The notes: generated by a model from the sequence alone, not told the origin. Counted from the first letter of the stretch, positions 50,187-58,922 are shown. The stretch: 64,000 nt of DNA from a virus (IMGVR_UViG_3300047494_000058:1-64000), one strand, 5' to 3'. Made by a program: numbers and translations.

Positions 50187-50599
50187 CGTACTACGCGCTC
50201 CAACAGTTGGTCATTGCACGAATTTGGGTTAACACACATCGATATACACGTCGTGATCCGCTTCATAATCTTCTTTTCCGACAGCGCGTGCCTGGTCCAG
50301 AAGTTCATTGTTCGATATCGGACGTGGAGCGGCAACTCGTTTTGAACCATTTCATGGTGGTTAAGCAAAATATCGACGATGGCAGAACGCATTATACCTT
50401 TAGGACTGTTTGGTCTGTGCCTTTTCATAGTTACTCGGTAATCTGCCTTGAGTCGTAGGATGTGCGGCCCTTTCGGATAATCCTTATGTGTCTTGCCACT
50501 GCGCTTCATTGCTTCGGCCAGGTTCACACCTCGGGGCCTGCCCACCTTTCGTTTCACAACGGGAACCACCGTCGTGGTTTTTACATACGTCGTCGACAT
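50183..50599 (-). CDS. Basic DNA-binding-like protein
   Basis: 138 residues from ATG 50599 (AGAGG 8 nt upstream). Contains an AT-hook-like KRKVGRPRGV near residue 18 and a strongly basic body. Possibly a nucleoid- or regulator-like protein. Function inferred only from composition. Confidence 0.55.
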   Translation of the reverse strand: MSTTYVKTTTVVPVVKRKVGRPRGVNLAEAMKRSGKTHKDYPKGPHILRLKADYRVTMKRHRPNSPKGIMRSAIVDILLNHHEMVQNELPLHVRYRTMNFWTRHALSEKKIMKRITTCISMCVNPNSCNDQLLERVVR

Positions 50600-50625
50600 T
50601 GTCATCACCTCTATTGTGCTATACA

Positions 50626-50859
50626 CTATACGATCACTTCCCGGCCTTCCTGCATCTGCTGCTTTCTTTTGCAAGTCGCAACGATTACTGCCACTCTATC
50701 AGGCCCCAGGCCCACTTCCCGCGCTATGCTAGCATAAGTGCAACCTGCGGCGTGGTCTGCGATGATTTTAGCGTTTCGGGCCGTATATGCATCAGGGTCG
50801 GTTAGTGCTAGTGACCACTGTTTGACCTTCCTGCGTCTCTTTCCATTAATTATAATCAT
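50626..50859 (-). CDS. HTH-like small protein
   Basis: 77 residues; the segment ADHAAGCTYASIAREVGLGPDRVAVIVATC resembles a helix-turn-helix with a basic N-terminus (GKRRRKVKQW). ATG 50859 overlaps the SNF2-like gene stop by 4 nt. Likely DNA-binding. Confidence 0.55.
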   Translation of the reverse strand: MIIINGKRRRKVKQWSLALTDPDAYTARNAKIIADHAAGCTYASIAREVGLGPDRVAVIVATCKRKQQMQEGREVIV

Positions 50860-52484
50860 ACCATGATCTCCTTTCCTGCCTGCATCTGCTGCGCTACATA
50901 TGTTGCAAGGTCGAGCTTAACCTCATGCGCTGCCACCAGCGTCTCGTCCACTGTCTTGTTCGCCACGAAGTCAATATACGTGACCGGATGGCGGAGGCCG
51001 GCGCGGTGAGCGCGGTCCTCGGACTGCGTGCGGATCACGTAGCTGTTGGAGTGCGAGTAGTAAATCACGGTCTCGGCCGCGGTCAGCGTCAGGCCCACGT
51101 GCGCCAGCTGCGTGGTCGACACGAAGTACCTGTAGACGCCATTCTGGAACCCGTGGATCAGCGCCTGCCGCTGGTCGGCGTCGAGGTCCGAGGTGAACAC
51201 GGCAGCCTTGCCCTCGGGCAGCACGTCGGTTATCAGCCTAAGTTCAGGCACCCACTCGCAAAAGATGATGACCGGCCCCTGCAGAACTTCAAGTTCGGTG
51301 ATCAGCGCCTGCAGGCGCGTGTTGTCCTTCGCCGGGATGCGCGCCACCGGCACGCCGTCCTCATTCGGCAGGAACCCGCCCAGCAGCTGGCGCAGGCGCA
51401 GCATCTTCACCAATACGTTCTTGAGTTCGAACGGCTCCAGCGCGTTCTTCTTCAGCGCGGCGTACTGGTCACGGTGCGCCTTCGAGAGTTCGATGTAGCG
51501 CCGCGTGTAAATCTTCTCTGGTAGGTCCAAGCACTCCTTCTTGGTGATGGCGAAGGTGTACGGCTGGATGAACCCCATAAACTCTTCGACGTTGTCGTAG
51601 CCGATGATGTTCTTCTTCTTGAACCCGCCCATGATGGCGTAGCGGTTGCGGAACGCGTAGAAGTCGCCGATGCCGATGATGTTGGGGTCCAGGAACTCGT
51701 ACTGGGAGTACAGGTCGATCAGCGACTTGGTAACCGGCGTACCGGTCAGGCACAGCCGGACCTTGGCCTGGCGCCCGATCTGCTGCAGGATCTGCGTCCG
51801 CACTGTGCTGTGCGTCTTGATGGAGTGCGACTCGTCGATGACCATCATGAACTTATGGTATGGAGCCCAGGCCATGAAGGCGGCGCCGGCCCTGCCCTGG
51901 GAGAATGACTCCACGCCCGCGATGATGAAGCAGATCTCGCCGTCGCGGATGTTACTCACGCCCTTGAACTTGGAGTCGGCGCGGTGTACGACGAACGGCA
52001 GCGGGCAGTGGGTTCTGAGTTCGTCCTCCCAGGTGCGGCACACCGACATCGGGCAGACGATGACGACGTACTGTACGCGCTGGTGCAGGTAGTGCGCGCA
52101 GCCGACATCGATTGCCACCTTGGTCTTGGCCGTGCCCTGCTCCATCGACAGGAAGAACGCGTCGCGGGCGTACGCCAGCTGCATGGCCCGCTTCTGGTGT
52201 TCGTAGGGCTCGGGGCCGGCGTGCCTGTACCAGGCCGGCCAGGCGCGCAACTCCTGCGTGCCGCTGGTGGCCCGGTGCGCAGCCTCCAACGCCTCGGGCT
52301 GCCACTCCCATTTGTCGCTCTTCAATGTATCGAGCATGACCTGGCAGTTCAGCCGCGTCGCCGGTACCTGCCAGACCCCGGCCTTCTTCATGAACCGGCG
52401 CATGGGCAGCCGCATCACCGGGCCGATGAACTGCGGCGGCGCGTTAATGAAGAACTGATTCTTGTCAGCGACGTAGCGGATCAT
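50856..52484 (-). CDS. SNF2-like SF2 helicase/ATPase
   Basis: 542 residues. Motif I SMEQGTAKTKVA (Walker A), motif Ia VVIVCPMSV, motif II VIDESHSIK (DESH), motif III LTGTPVTKS, motif IV VIIFCEWVPEL, motif V VSTTQLAHVGLTLTAA and motif VI RTQSEDRAHRAG. An SNF2/SF2 ATPase without extra domains, typical of phage replication regions. It probably translocates on dsDNA; role in replication or recombination inferred. Confidence 0.85.
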   Translation of the reverse strand: MIRYVADKNQFFINAPPQFIGPVMRLPMRRFMKKAGVWQVPATRLNCQVMLDTLKSDKWEWQPEALEAAHRATSGTQELRAWPAWYRHAGPEPYEHQKRAMQLAYARDAFFLSMEQGTAKTKVAIDVGCAHYLHQRVQYVVIVCPMSVCRTWEDELRTHCPLPFVVHRADSKFKGVSNIRDGEICFIIAGVESFSQGRAGAAFMAWAPYHKFMMVIDESHSIKTHSTVRTQILQQIGRQAKVRLCLTGTPVTKSLIDLYSQYEFLDPNIIGIGDFYAFRNRYAIMGGFKKKNIIGYDNVEEFMGFIQPYTFAITKKECLDLPEKIYTRRYIELSKAHRDQYAALKKNALEPFELKNVLVKMLRLRQLLGGFLPNEDGVPVARIPAKDNTRLQALITELEVLQGPVIIFCEWVPELRLITDVLPEGKAAVFTSDLDADQRQALIHGFQNGVYRYFVSTTQLAHVGLTLTAAETVIYYSHSNSYVIRTQSEDRAHRAGLRHPVTYIDFVANKTVDETLVAAHEVKLDLATYVAQQMQAGKEIMV

Positions 52485-52723
52485 GGTCGTCGTATGAACG
52501 CCCGGTACAGCGGAATCCAGTCGCCCGCGTAGCCTTCCGGCTGGCGCGGCCCGTGGACATACTGCCGCGGGACCAGGCGCGCGTGCAGCCAGCCCATGAT
52601 GTCGGGCTCGCAGATCGTTATGCGGTTCTTGGTATGGATCGTCATTTCCACCGGCACGACCATGTCCACGTAGATCTCGGTCGGCCCTTTGACGATCACA
52701 TCTTTAACTTCGCATTCGTTCAT
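52481..52723 (-). CDS. Hypothetical protein
   Basis: 80 residues from ATG 52723 (overlaps the upstream stop as TGATGA); earlier frame is shadow. Beta-rich (KGPTEIYVDMVVPVEMTIHTKNRITICEPDIMGW). Overlaps the SNF2-like gene start by 4 nt. Unknown. Confidence 0.55.
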   Translation of the reverse strand: MNECEVKDVIVKGPTEIYVDMVVPVEMTIHTKNRITICEPDIMGWLHARLVPRQYVHGPRQPEGYAGDWIPLYRAFIRRP

Positions 52724-53064
52724 CACATCGCTCCCGTCGTGGCGTAGAGCGGCCGGCGGCGCCGGGCCTGGTTCCGGGCATCGCGCTCGATCCGACGCAG
52801 CCGACGGGCAACCTCGCGGGCGCCGCAGCCCGGCATCGGTAACGGGTGCCTGGAATAGGACTCGGTGCGCCACCGATAGCCGGATATCGCCCGCGCCCGC
52901 GCCATGGTCAGGTACCCGATCTGGCCGGCGCGTTCGATCAGGATCGACGCCTTCCAGCGCGGGCCGGGCGGCGGCTTAGCGCCCTTGCGTGCCGCGGCCT
53001 TCTTGCGCTGTCGGCGGGTCACGCTGTGCGGCTTCTTGCGGTAGTTCTGGTTCATATTATTCAC
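52723..53064 (-). CDS. Basic hypothetical protein
   Basis: 113 residues, GTG start with GAGGA 4 nt upstream overlapping the previous stop as GTGA; ATG at codon 4 is an alternative. Very basic (RRQRKKAAARKGAKPPPGPRWK, RRIERDARNQARRRR), suggesting nucleic acid binding. Unknown family. Confidence 0.55.
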   Translation of the reverse strand: MNNMNQNYRKKPHSVTRRQRKKAAARKGAKPPPGPRWKASILIERAGQIGYLTMARARAISGYRWRTESYSRHPLPMPGCGAREVARRLRRIERDARNQARRRRPLYATTGAM

Positions 53065-53393
53065 AGGTCCTCGTACCTGTCAAGCAGGTCACGCAACTCC
53101 TGCATGAAAACACGGCGGGCGCTGTCGCTCTTGCTCAGTATGAGCGGCTTGCGTTCAGCGCTGTACCTCTCCATCGCCTGTGCCACGGCCTGGGCGTCGA
53201 GTAGCAGGGCACGGTCGGCCTCGTCGATGGGCTTCGAGTGCCCCTGCGTGGCCTGGTCCTCGAACAACGCGCACCAGGCCCGGACCGCCTGCGCCGAAAT
53301 CTTCTCGCCGCCACGCAGCACGAACACGGGCTCGGACTGTTCGGCCCGGCGCCAGCGGCTATGCCCCTGTGTCGTTTCTTCCAGCTTGTTCAT
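53061..53393 (-). CDS. Hypothetical protein
   Basis: 110 residues from ATG 53393; open frame continues 5' but as shadow of the next gene. Mostly helical and charged (EKISAQAVRAWCALFEDQATQG; QELRDLLDRYEDL). Unknown. Confidence 0.55.
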   Translation of the reverse strand: MNKLEETTQGHSRWRRAEQSEPVFVLRGGEKISAQAVRAWCALFEDQATQGHSKPIDEADRALLLDAQAVAQAMERYSAERKPLILSKSDSARRVFMQELRDLLDRYEDL

Positions 53394-53581
53394 CAAAACG
53401 CCACCCCTACAGTTAGTTGTACCCCTAATCCGTCCTCGTCCTTGGACACCACCGCGCTGACGAGTAACTGCGTCTCGCAGTGGTCGCAGTCGGTCTCGAA
53501 GCTGACGCCCTCGGGCACGTCGCCGTCGTCCGTGATGCCGCACGGCCTGTCGCACACCGGGCACATAAGATCGTAGCCCAT
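53393..53581 (-). CDS. Zinc-ribbon protein
   Basis: 62 residues from ATG 53581, which overlaps the primase stop by one base. MCPVCDRPCG...CDHCETQ gives a C-x2-C...C-x2-C zinc ribbon. Directly downstream of the primase gene, so it may assist it. Function unknown. Confidence 0.6.
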   Translation of the reverse strand: MGYDLMCPVCDRPCGITDDGDVPEGVSFETDCDHCETQLLVSAVVSKDEDGLGVQLTVGVAF

Positions 53582-55107
53582 CAATAATCCGGCCGGAACG
53601 TCGCGGCCACCTCTTCCTCGGGCGGTGAGTACGGCATCATCCAGACGTTGGTGTAGGTCTTGCCCAGCAGCGCCCTGACCGAGATCGCGGACAGCAGGTG
53701 CAGCTGCGTCGTGATCTCGCTCGACGTCATGCGGATGTTGTACTGAGCGCGCAGCCGCTGCTCCAGGTGCAGCAGACGGAACATGACCATACGCTTGTCC
53801 TCGTAGGTCACGGTCGCCGGCCCGGTGTCGCGGACGTACAGCTTGCGCAGGTTCTCGTCCTGCTCCTGCTTCTGCGTCTGGGCGTCGCGCAAGATGTGCG
53901 ACAGCGCCGACAGGAACTGCTCGTTGAGCGCGATGCCCTCGGTGTCGCCGATTATCGACAGTTTGTCGGTAAGGAGCGACTGCACGAAGATCATCCAGTC
54001 GTCGGCCTTGTACACCGGAAGCAGCTGGCGCGTGAGGTCCAGGACGCGCTCGCGGAACTCCAGCGAGCTTATCAACGTGCGGGTCTTCATCGCGATCTCC
54101 TGCCCGTAGATCGTCACCACCCAGGTGGGCGGGTCGGTCGCGATCTTGAGCAGCTTCTCGACCGGCGGCATGTTCTGGTAGTCGGTGCCCATGCGGACGC
54201 CGAACTTGAGGAGCTTACACGCCTCCTTGTTGCACAGGGACAGGCACGGCTCGTCCTTGCACTTGTAGGCGTAATCGGTGCGGTTCACGGAGCCGCGGAT
54301 CTTGCGGATCTCCGCGTCGTCGAGCGGCTTCGCGAACGCGGCCTGGTTGAACAGCTCCATGCGCGACTTCCAGTCGTCGGGATAGATCCGCTTGAGCCAG
54401 ATGGACGCCTGGAACAGCGACAGGTTACGGTGCCCCTCGCCGCGATGCTCGTCATGGATCTTGACGATGCACGGCGGCGCCTGGCTGAGGTCGTAGAGTG
54501 TGGTGCCGGCGGCCGGGCCCTGGTCGACTGCCGCGGCCCGCTTTTCGGCCTCCGTGAGAAAATGTTCGAGGCTGGTGGGCATCCCGCCTATAATAGCGTA
54601 GCGCTCGGTCACGCCGGCCGCGTTGAAGTACGGCAGGTTGATCCAGGACCCCAGGCCGCCGGCCACGATCCGGTCCTGCTTGGGGAACACCTCGGCGGTC
54701 GGGTACCCCATCGTGGTCGCCCAGCCCTTGAGGACCTGCCGCGCGAACTCGACGCCCAGCGGCCGGGGAAAGAACGCGTAGCAGTGAGCGCCTCCGCTCT
54801 TGGAGCGGCAGACTATGAGCCCGACGTTGAGTTTGTCGGCCTTGGGCGCCACCTTGGCGGGGTCAGCGTCGTAGGCGTTGGGCCCGTGCACGTCGATGTC
54901 GATCACGCCCCAGGTGCACAGGCCGTCGTCGCGGATCGGCACGACCCCGGTCCCGAACTTCCCGTTCAGGTGACTCTTGAAATACCTGAACTCCGGGGCG
55001 TCGCGGACCGTGGACGTGCGACCATCCTTCGGGTCCCAGCGTCCGCGCGACGCGGTCGAGCACTCGAACACAGCCTGGAACCTGCGGACCTGGCTATCGT
55101 CGACCAC
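53581..55107 (-). CDS. Archaeo-eukaryotic primase (PrimPol-type)
   Basis: 508 residues. Motif I WGVIDIDVHGPN (Asp70, Asp72), motif II CRSKSGGAHCYAF (Ser102-His108) and a later FPKQDRIVAGGLGSWINLPYF segment are hallmarks of AEP/PrimPol primases. A helical C-terminal domain contains C-rich CKDEPCLSLCNKEACK, possibly a zinc site. This is the replication primase of the phage; the Z-genome cyanophage S-2L also uses a PrimPol, which makes the pairing with PurZ notable. Confidence 0.85.
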   Translation of the reverse strand: MVDDSQVRRFQAVFECSTASRGRWDPKDGRTSTVRDAPEFRYFKSHLNGKFGTGVVPIRDDGLCTWGVIDIDVHGPNAYDADPAKVAPKADKLNVGLIVCRSKSGGAHCYAFFPRPLGVEFARQVLKGWATTMGYPTAEVFPKQDRIVAGGLGSWINLPYFNAAGVTERYAIIGGMPTSLEHFLTEAEKRAAAVDQGPAAGTTLYDLSQAPPCIVKIHDEHRGEGHRNLSLFQASIWLKRIYPDDWKSRMELFNQAAFAKPLDDAEIRKIRGSVNRTDYAYKCKDEPCLSLCNKEACKLLKFGVRMGTDYQNMPPVEKLLKIATDPPTWVVTIYGQEIAMKTRTLISSLEFRERVLDLTRQLLPVYKADDWMIFVQSLLTDKLSIIGDTEGIALNEQFLSALSHILRDAQTQKQEQDENLRKLYVRDTGPATVTYEDKRMVMFRLLHLEQRLRAQYNIRMTSSEITTQLHLLSAISVRALLGKTYTNVWMMPYSPPEEEVAATFRPDY

Positions 55108-55303
55108 GGGTCACCGGCTCCAGCTGCACCGAGTCCATGATGTCGAGGGCTGCGATGGCCGCCAGCAGCGCCTGCTGCGTCCGGTCGTCTCCGGAGCCCC
55201 CGGGAGCCACGAGAGGCTGGAGTTGGTCCTTACATAGCGATAGTGCCTTCTTGACGGCACGGAACTGGTCACGGTGCAGCGTCTCGACCATCCGGGCGCT
55301 CAC
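55094..55303 (-). CDS. Hypothetical protein
   Basis: 69 residues, two helices (RDQFRAVKKALSLCKDQLQ; TQQALLAAIAALDIMDSV). Overlaps the primase start by 14 nt and its own upstream neighbour by 4 nt. Unknown. Confidence 0.55.
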   Translation of the reverse strand: MSARMVETLHRDQFRAVKKALSLCKDQLQPLVAPGGSGDDRTQQALLAAIAALDIMDSVQLEPVTRGRR

Positions 55304-55641
55304 GTATCCAGGTCCTCGCCCGGGACCGGGGCGCCGGACCAGGCTCGGACCTGCTTGAGCAGGTTGATAATGCGTGACTGCTTGGCGAACACCTCGTCGC
55401 GCAGCTGCTCGATCAGGTGGGTGTTGGCGAACAACGTCTGATTAGCCAGGGCGAGGTCGAGCCTGAGCGTCGCCAGCTGGACGAGCAGTTCGTGGTTCTC
55501 GCTCCGCGCCAGATGGGCGGAGATCAGGATGGCATCGATTACCCAGTCATGCGGCTCGAACGATTCGGCATCCGCGACATACGACTCTGGGCGGGCTCGC
55601 GCCGCTTGCACAGCAATGTCTCGGGCTTGGGATCTGGTCAT
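55300..55641 (-). CDS. Hypothetical coiled-coil protein
   Basis: 113 residues from ATG 55641 with GGAG 7 nt upstream. Long helix with heptads (LVQLATLRLDLALANQTLFANTHLIEQLRDEVF) and acidic C-terminus. Unknown. Confidence 0.55.
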   Translation of the reverse strand: MTRSQARDIAVQAARARPESYVADAESFEPHDWVIDAILISAHLARSENHELLVQLATLRLDLALANQTLFANTHLIEQLRDEVFAKQSRIINLLKQVRAWSGAPVPGEDLDT

Positions 55642-55709
55642 TGTTACTCCGTTATACTCTATGAGAAAGGAGGGCGACATCATACCACACGCGGCCGACG
55701 GTCGCCAGT

Positions 55710-56216
55710 CTATCTAGATACCTTGACTGGACGCCTCGCCCGTGCTTGTGGCTTGACTACGGCGCCGGATGCGTAGAGTCCAGGGAACTCGACCAGCCGC
55801 GCCAGGACGATGCAGGATTTCAGCGAGTCGCAGAACACGGTCACCTGCTGCAGGTGTTGCACTTTGACCGCATAGGCGTAGACCGCGGCCATCAGCCGGA
55901 TGGCGTACTCGCACTTGTCGGCGCGGCCGGCGCGGGCCGCCAGCCTGTTGACACGGATGGGGTTGGGCGGGCCCTCGTTCTCGTGCAGGATCAACAGCGA
56001 CGGGACGCCGACCGCCTCGATCTCGCCCAGTGCGTCGGCGGCGGCCAGGACCGCGGCGGCCTGGTCGGTCGTGCACAGGCCACGGCCCAGCGAGTCGAAC
56101 CAGCCCTGCATCTCGGCCTGCAACTGCTCGAAGATGGCGAAAGCCTGCTGGACCGCAGGCTGCACCCCGTAGGAATCATAAGTGCCCGTCAGCAACCGGT
56201 AGCGCCGTGCTGCCAT
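55710..56216 (-). CDS. Hypothetical protein
   Basis: 168 residues from ATG 56216 (GGAG upstream). Helical, Ala-rich with a basic C-terminus (KPQARARRPVKVSR). Contains VPSLLILHENEGPPNPIRV. No family recognised. Confidence 0.55.
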   Translation of the reverse strand: MAARRYRLLTGTYDSYGVQPAVQQAFAIFEQLQAEMQGWFDSLGRGLCTTDQAAAVLAAADALGEIEAVGVPSLLILHENEGPPNPIRVNRLAARAGRADKCEYAIRLMAAVYAYAVKVQHLQQVTVFCDSLKSCIVLARLVEFPGLYASGAVVKPQARARRPVKVSR

Positions 56217-56239
56217 TATACTTCTCCCCCAGGCCGGCC

Positions 56240-56488
56240 TCAATCAGTCAGGGACACGGGGCCCCGGACGACCAAGCTCGCCAGTAAGTTCATGTACGCC
56301 ACTCGGGCGGCCACCAGTTCCTCGCGGTTCTGCTCGAAGCGGAAGATGTCCGCATACATGGCATCTTCCGCCTTTTCCACGCGCAACCGGGCGGCTTCGA
56401 GCGTGGGGTCGGGGTAGTGGGAGCGGATTACCCGGCCGTTGGCACGGAAACCCAGCTGATTGGGCGCCGTTGCCGTGGCTCCGTCCAT
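56240..56488 (-). CDS. Hypothetical protein
   Basis: 82 residues, mainly one long helix (LEAARLRVEKAEDAMYADIFRFEQNREELVAARVAYMNLLASL). Overlaps the upstream gene by 1 nt. Unknown. Confidence 0.5.
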   Translation of the reverse strand: MDGATATAPNQLGFRANGRVIRSHYPDPTLEAARLRVEKAEDAMYADIFRFEQNREELVAARVAYMNLLASLVVRGPVSLTD

Positions 56489-56673
56489 CAGCCGGCGGCC
56501 TCGATGGTAATGACGTCACCCGCGGCCAGGGCCCACTGCTCGGTCTCGATAGTGCGCACGACGACCTGGCGCACCAGGTCGGGGTCCTCGGGGTTCCTTA
56601 AGGGGATGTCGGCCCGGTCGAGTTCGCCGCCGTGGTCGCCCCTCAAGACTAGTTGCAATTTGTGCATCGCCAT
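56488..56673 (-). CDS. Hypothetical small protein
   Basis: 61 residues, beta-like pattern (LQLVLRGDHGGELDRADIPL...DVITIEAAG), as in small Ig-like or SH3-like phage proteins. Start preceded by ATAGAGGTAT. Unknown. Confidence 0.5.
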   Translation of the reverse strand: MAMHKLQLVLRGDHGGELDRADIPLRNPEDPDLVRQVVVRTIETEQWALAAGDVITIEAAG

Positions 56674-56703
56674 TTCAGTATACCTCTATGTTATCAACAG
56701 TCG

Positions 56704-56728
56704 GTGGTCGGGCACCACGCCCGACCAC
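56704..56728 (-). terminator. Hairpin downstream of the 56739-57368 gene
   Basis: Perfect 10-bp stem GTGGTCGGGC/GCCCGACCAC with a 5-nt loop (56714-56718), placed between a stop codon and the next gene's ribosome site. No clear U-run follows on the minus strand, so it may be an intrinsic terminator of low efficiency or an RNA processing/operator element. Confidence 0.5.
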
Positions 56729-56738
56729 TACGGAGCCA

Positions 56739-57368
56739 TTAACTGGCCCGTGCGGCAGCCCGCTCTTCCTTCGCCTTGGCCTTCGCCCGCTCCAGGCCGC
56801 GCACGCGGTTGCCCAGGTTCATGCGCTGCATGCCGGCGTTCAGGTGCTTGTACTGCTCCTTGAGCGTGCGCTCGGACACGTCCATCTTCTTGGCCACGAA
56901 CTCGTACACCTCGGCCAGCGTCATGCCGCGCATCTTGGTCGACACGTCGTCGCCGTTGTCGTAGGCCACGTTGCCCGCGGCGGTCTTGTGCTGGACGTAA
57001 CTGTCGAACCGCTTGAACTGCGTGCCCTCGCCCGAGGTCACCTTGCGGACGCCACGCGGCAGCGCGGCCTTGGCGGTGCGCGGGACGCGGACCTTGGTGG
57101 AGCGCTTGCGGGCGCTGGGGGATGCTGATGCCATGGTGTTGCTCTCCGTTTGCTTGTTGATTTCTTCAATCGACTCGGCAGTCATTTTGCCGGCCTCGGC
57201 CTGGGGCGGTACGATCGACACCTCGGTCGCGCGGACCTTGCGGGCCCGGCCGGTGTTGTCGATGATGTCCGTCCAGCCGCGGCTCAGCTTGCGTACGTCA
57301 CAGGGCAGGCCCTTGTACATTGCATGCTCGGCGCCGACGGTTACCGGGGTCTTGGTCTTGATGGTCAT
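56739..57368 (-). CDS. Hypothetical basic protein
   Basis: 209 residues. N-terminal beta region (GAEHAMYKGLPCDVRKLSRGW), a central Lys/Arg-rich linker, and C-terminal helices with RGMTLAEVYEFVAKKMDVSERTLKEQYKHL, resembling a helix-turn-helix. Probably DNA-associated. Strong family promoter upstream at 57414-57443. Confidence 0.55.
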   Translation of the reverse strand: MTIKTKTPVTVGAEHAMYKGLPCDVRKLSRGWTDIIDNTGRARKVRATEVSIVPPQAEAGKMTAESIEEINKQTESNTMASASPSARKRSTKVRVPRTAKAALPRGVRKVTSGEGTQFKRFDSYVQHKTAAGNVAYDNGDDVSTKMRGMTLAEVYEFVAKKMDVSERTLKEQYKHLNAGMQRMNLGNRVRGLERAKAKAKEERAAARAS

Positions 57369-57413
57369 GTTAACTATCCTCTATGTGTTGATGTGTAAAG
57401 CTATCGCAGACGA

Positions 57414-57443
57414 ATTAGAACACGGGAGAAGCTACTGGCACAA
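57414..57443 (-). promoter_or_regulatory. Leftward early promoter
   Basis: Minus strand TTGTGC, 18 nt, TCTAAT, with CCCGTGT before the -10. Followed by the ATAGAGGATAG ribosome site and the start of 56739-57368. Confidence 0.65.
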
Positions 57444-57493
57444 GTATTGATGACAAGGTAGGCGCCGCGTGTCAGACGGCACCTACATGAACC

Positions 57494-58033
57494 TCACTTG
57501 ACCTTGCGGGTCGGCCACTGGTTGAACACGGTGCCCAGGGGCGACACATTGACGATGCGCTGGGTGAGCCAGCGCTCGGTGGTGCCGTCGGCCAGGGTCA
57601 CCTGCATCACGCTGCGGGCCCAGACGCGGTCGCCGACCAGCGTGGCCGCGGTGACTTCGCCGATCTTGCCCACCAGCTTGGCTACATACGCGGTGTACTG
57701 GGCCGAGGCGCCTTCCTCGGCGTCGCGGATGAAGCGGGCGCAGCCTTCGGCGTCCATCTTCACGATTACCGGCTTGGTGCGGTCGGCGAAGCTATAGGTG
57801 CGCTTCTCGACTTCGCGGGTCAGGTGCGCGACCAAGGTCAGCTTGGCCTTCGCCTTCATGTACTCCGGGCGGCTCATATTGCCGTGCGGGTGCGGCGCCA
57901 GGACCTTGACGTCGCCGCCGGCCGCCTCCAGTTGCTTGGTGATCGACTCGATGACGCGGATCGCGTAAGCGCGGGCGTCCTCGATGGCTTCCTGGCGGAG
58001 GGGCTCGACGGCGGCGACGATGGGGTTGTTCAT
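57494..58033 (-). CDS. Hypothetical protein
   Basis: 179 residues. Charged helices (VIESITKQLEAAGGDV, KAKAKLTLVAHLTREVEKR) and a C-terminal beta part with EVTAATLVGDRVWARSVMQVTLADG. Unknown function; own promoter at 58073-58102 and ATAGAGGATAG ribosome site. Confidence 0.6.
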   Translation of the reverse strand: MNNPIVAAVEPLRQEAIEDARAYAIRVIESITKQLEAAGGDVKVLAPHPHGNMSRPEYMKAKAKLTLVAHLTREVEKRTYSFADRTKPVIVKMDAEGCARFIRDAEEGASAQYTAYVAKLVGKIGEVTAATLVGDRVWARSVMQVTLADGTTERWLTQRIVNVSPLGTVFNQWPTRKVK

Positions 58034-58072
58034 GCTTGCTATCCTCTATATGTTGATCAATCCCGAGCTTGC

Positions 58073-58102
58073 ATTAGAACATGCGCCCGGGATTGCTGTC
58101 AA
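58073..58102 (-). promoter_or_regulatory. Leftward early promoter
   Basis: Minus strand TTGACA, 18 nt, TCTAAT, with GCATGT upstream of the -10. A CCCGGG-type dyad lies inside the spacer and is repeated downstream (CCCGAGCTTG), giving an operator-like element. Confidence 0.75.
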
Positions 58103-58105
58103 TTA

Positions 58106-58348
58106 TTACACAATCCGCAGGTAGGTGCCGGCGGGGACCTTGTCGGCCACGCACAGGTTGGCGTAGGCCACGGCATCGGAGCGCTTGCCGACGCCGTAGG
58201 TCTTGACCTCGATCATCTGGTTGCCGGCCTCGGGCGCGTCGACGTCGAACGACACATGGGTCAAGCGCCAGCCTGCGTAACCACCCGCGAGGGCCTCGAT
58301 CATCACCGCAACGCCGAGGTCGAAGTTGTTAAAGGTCTGGGTCTGCAT
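58106..58348 (-). CDS. Hypothetical protein
   Basis: 80 residues from ATG 58348 (GAGGATAG ribosome site); longer frame includes upstream promoter DNA. Beta-rich pattern (WRLTHVSFDVDAPEAGNQMIEVKTYGVG). Unknown. Confidence 0.6.
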   Translation of the reverse strand: MQTQTFNNFDLGVAVMIEALAGGYAGWRLTHVSFDVDAPEAGNQMIEVKTYGVGKRSDAVAYANLCVADKVPAGTYLRIV

Positions 58349-58390
58349 GGCGCTATCCTCTATAAGGCGGTCGAAATTGACCGTGGAGAC

Positions 58391-58420
58391 ATTAAAACAC
58401 GGCTTGAACAGATTGCACAA
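58391..58420 (-). promoter_or_regulatory. Leftward early promoter
   Basis: Minus strand TTGTGC, 18 nt, TTTAAT. Same architecture as the other family members, upstream of 58106-58348. Confidence 0.6.
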
Positions 58421-58597
58421 TTATTTCTGCTTCGCAAAGTCCGCGCATCGCTGGCAGCACGGCACGTCGCCCAGAACCGGGTGCGCCACCGTAGTCACGG
58501 CCGGCCGTACGCACTTAAGGAACCAGCGGCAGACCGGCGGCCGGCGCGCGGCCTCGGCCAGTCGTGCCTGGGCGCGCTGCAGCTGTGCCGGCGTCAC
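58421..58597 (-). CDS. Small Cys-containing protein
   Basis: 58 residues from GTG 58597, overlapping the upstream stop as GTGA; upstream codons are shadow. Contains VCRWFLKCVRPAVT and PCCQRCADFAKQK, so it could bind zinc. Unknown. Confidence 0.5.
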   Translation of the reverse strand: MTPAQLQRAQARLAEAARRPPVCRWFLKCVRPAVTTVAHPVLGDVPCCQRCADFAKQK

Positions 58598-58884
58598 TTG
58601 GACACCTCGATGCTGGCGCGGTCGGCCCACAGGCGGGTCGCGGTGTCAATCATCGCGCGGACCGGGGCGGACTTGTAGCCGGCCAGGGCCTCGGTCAGGC
58701 TGCGGTAATTCTTGCCCATGCCGCGCCAGGCGCGGTGGGAGGCGTTGCTGGTCACGACCACCTGGACGGTGTCGGCGGCGACCGAGATCGCCATGGTCTG
58801 CTTGCCGCAGCGCAGTTCGGCGAACACGTACTCGCCCAGGTTGGAGTAGATCTTGCGGCTGGCTTCGATGATTTCGACGTTCAT
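58594..58884 (-). CDS. Hypothetical protein
   Basis: 96 residues. Beta-rich N-terminus (IYSNLGEYVFAELRCGKQTMAISVAADTVQVVVTSN) and helical C-terminus. Promoter upstream at 58923-58951. Unknown. Confidence 0.55.
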   Translation of the reverse strand: MNVEIIEASRKIYSNLGEYVFAELRCGKQTMAISVAADTVQVVVTSNASHRAWRGMGKNYRSLTEALAGYKSAPVRAMIDTATRLWADRASIEVSK

Positions 58885-58922
58885 TGCTCTATCCTCTATG
58901 TGTTGATCAATCCCGAGCTTGT

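Noticed and set aside
53698-55140. 480-residue open frame on the plus strand
   Set aside because: Antisense of the primase, rich in Leu/Val/Arg only.
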